Source: SZAS-103 sp038226665 | Lineage (GTDB): Bacteria; Pseudomonadota; Gammaproteobacteria; Xanthomonadales; Xanthomonadaceae | Direction of reading: 5' to 3' | Assembly (NCBI GenBank): GCA_038226665.1 | Contig: JBBRQI010000001.1 | Span: 248,001 to 312,000, forward strand | DNA: 64,000 bases | Shown here: one piece after another, positions 62,822 to 64,000 of the stretch | How positions within the stretch are numbered: position 1 is the first letter of the stretch | How the letters are laid out: the number at the start of each line of letters is the position of its first letter | Translations under genes and position numbers: made by a program | Notes under the pieces: model-generated | Told to the model about the DNA's origin: nothing | Database searches by the model: none | What the model saw: only the letters and a program-made list of their open reading frames with translations

Positions 62822-63391
62822 TCAGGTACGAGGCAAGGTCACACCAGTCTGTCCCTGGTATTTGCCGCCGCGGTCCCTGTACGAGGTTCCGCAGATTTCG
62901 TCGGACTCGAAGAACAGCATCTGCGCGATGCCTTCGTTCGCGTAGATCTTCGCGGGCAGCGGCGTGGTGTTGGAGAACTCCAGCGTCACATGCCCTTCCC
63001 ATTCGGGCTCGAGCGGAGTGACATTGACGATGATGCCGCAGCGCGCGTAGGTGCTTTTGCCGAGGCACACGACAAGCGTGCTGCGCGGGATGCGGAAGAA
63101 CTCAACCGTGCGCGCGAGCGCGAACGAGTTCGGCGGGATAATGCACACGTCCGCCTCGACATCGACGAAGCTCGACGGATCGAACGCTTTCGGATCGACG
63201 ATCGTTGAATTGATGTTGGTGAAGATCTTGAACTCGCGCGCACAGCGCACGTCGTATCCGTAACTCGACGTGCCGTACGACACGATGCGGTGGCCGTCTT
63301 CCGCATGCCGCATCTGGCCCGGTTCGAACGGTTCGATCATGCCGTGCTGCATGGCCATGCGGCGGATCCAGTGGTCGGATTTGATGCTCAT
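62822..63391 (-). CDS. dcd: dCTP deaminase
   Basis: Deaminates dCTP to dUTP, feeding dUMP for thymidylate. The 189 residues include IVSYGTSSYGYDVRCAREF near 37, LARTVEFFRIPRSTLVVCLG, KSTYARCGIIVNVTPLEPEW and the catalytic Glu in GHVTLEFSNTTPLPAKIYA. Normal length for the trimeric enzyme. Confidence 0.97.
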   Translation of the reverse strand: MSIKSDHWIRRMAMQHGMIEPFEPGQMRHAEDGHRIVSYGTSSYGYDVRCAREFKIFTNINSTIVDPKAFDPSSFVDVEADVCIIPPNSFALARTVEFFRIPRSTLVVCLGKSTYARCGIIVNVTPLEPEWEGHVTLEFSNTTPLPAKIYANEGIAQMLFFESDEICGTSYRDRGGKYQGQTGVTLPRT

Positions 63392-63428
63392 GTGTGATTC
63401 CCGAGAAGTGTTTGATGGATGCGGTCGA

Positions 63429-64000
63429 TCAAGGGCCGCGCACTCTGGCGGCAGGATACGACCAGCGAAAATGTCCCGCCTGCGTCCACGCGAACAGCAC
63501 GTCTTCTTCCTGCGTGCCGTTTCCGATGTTGTGGATCACCAGCGGCCGTCCTGAACCATCCTTCGCCTGGCGATCCGAGACCAGGCCTATATGCGCGAGC
63601 CCATTCGGCAAGCGCCAGCTCACGACATCGCCGGCGTGATAATCCTGCGCATTCGCGGAGATTGGCGACGCAAAGCCGCGGCGACGAAAAAAGGTTTCAA
63701 GGTTCAGCACGCGCCGGTGGTCAATGTTGCTATCCGGTGCGCGCAAGCCCCACGCACGCGGATATGCGGAAAAATGCGCACGCATGTCCTTATGGACGAG
63801 TTGCTGCAGATCGACGCCAGCCCCGCGGAACGCGCGCACCAGCACGTCGGCGCAGACGCCGCGTTCCATCGGAACGTCACCATTCGGATACTGAATGCGC
63901 GCATAGCCTGGATCGTAATGGATGGTGACACCGACCTGCGTGCGCGCCGACACGACAACAGTCGCCGCATCCTGCGCCATCGCAACGCCAGCGACGACCA
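63429..64000 (-). CDS. DUF1287 (YijF-like) exported protein, 5' end outside window
   Basis: The visible part covers about 190 residues. The frame is still open at the window edge and reads VVAGVAMAQDA just before the mature domain, which looks like the end of a signal peptide. I therefore treat the ATG at 63980 as internal. The DUF1287 signature includes YPNGDVPMERGVCADVLVRAFRGAG, DLQQLVHKDM, HYAGDVVSWRLP-like DYHAGDVVSWRLPNGLAHIG and VIHNIGNGTQEEDVLF. A Cys-His pair (GVCADV, LAHIG) suggests an NlpC/P60-like cysteine hydrolase fold. The function is unknown. Confidence 0.85.
   Translation of the reverse strand, partial: VVAGVAMAQDAATVVVSARTQVGVTIHYDPGYARIQYPNGDVPMERGVCADVLVRAFRGAGVDLQQLVHKDMRAHFSAYPRAWGLRAPDSNIDHRRVLNLETFFRRRGFASPISANAQDYHAGDVVSWRLPNGLAHIGLVSDRQAKDGSGRPLVIHNIGNGTQEEDVLFAWTQAGHFRWSYPAARVRGP

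Overview
The window is a high-GC gammaproteobacterial chromosome segment. Protein sequences and gene order point to Xanthomonadales, probably Rhodanobacteraceae or a near relative. The main markers are tpiA-secG-tRNA-Leu-nuoA-N lying near metY-rimP-nusA-infB-rbfA-truB-rpsO-pnp, and prmB-aroC-asd-fimV-truA-trpFBA-accD. The taxonomic placement is inference from gene content, not from a marker-gene search.

Layout. Bases 1-702 hold the end of an unrecognised membrane protein, separated from pnp by a bidirectional terminator. Bases 826-10106 (minus strand) are the classic translation and transcription operon: initiator tRNA, rimP, nusA, infB, rbfA, truB, rpsO, pnp. Bases 10244-13731 (plus strand) form an accessory island. 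It encodes a borosin-type peptide-backbone N-methyltransferase, a GNAT acetyltransferase whose frame runs without a stop into a 98-residue borosin-like precursor, and a TPR/GGDEF diguanylate cyclase. Bases 13792-30410 (minus) hold the 14-gene NADH dehydrogenase I operon, tRNA-Leu(GAG), secG and tpiA. Bases 30578-31943 (plus) hold an SDR oxidoreductase and a deoxyinosine/uracil-DNA glycosylase. Bases 32090-43615 (minus) run from prmB and aroC through asd, fimV, truA, trpF, trpB, trpA and accD to glmM.

Bases 43675-51491 carry a SCO1-like protein, phosphatidylserine decarboxylase, an alpha/beta hydrolase, an MltD-like lytic transglycosylase, a HerA-like ATPase, a membrane/TPR protein and GreB. 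Bases 51562-54559 (minus) hold a Tat-exported molybdopterin oxidoreductase with its cytochrome b, followed by two copies of a small membrane protein. One copy is frameshifted, and a decayed scrap of the oxidoreductase gene lies between them, so this is a tandem duplication. Bases 54699-62821 (plus) hold a dienelactone hydrolase, a HIT protein and a 5-oxoproline island: pxpB, pxpC, a DUF885 peptidase-like lipoprotein, a small membrane protein, pxpA, DUF969, DUF979 and pyroglutamyl-peptidase. The window ends with dcd and a DUF1287 gene cut by the edge.

How the genes work together. The core operons serve translation, respiration and amino-acid synthesis. The most unusual element is the split-borosin RiPP locus wedged between nuoN and metY. 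There the methyltransferase would N-methylate the backbone of the small helical precursor encoded 0.5 kb downstream. The 5-oxoproline island would release pyroglutamate from peptides (Pcp), move it (DUF969/979) and open it to glutamate (PxpABC).

No CRISPR array, prophage, insertion sequence or rRNA gene was seen. No gap between genes exceeds about 270 bases.
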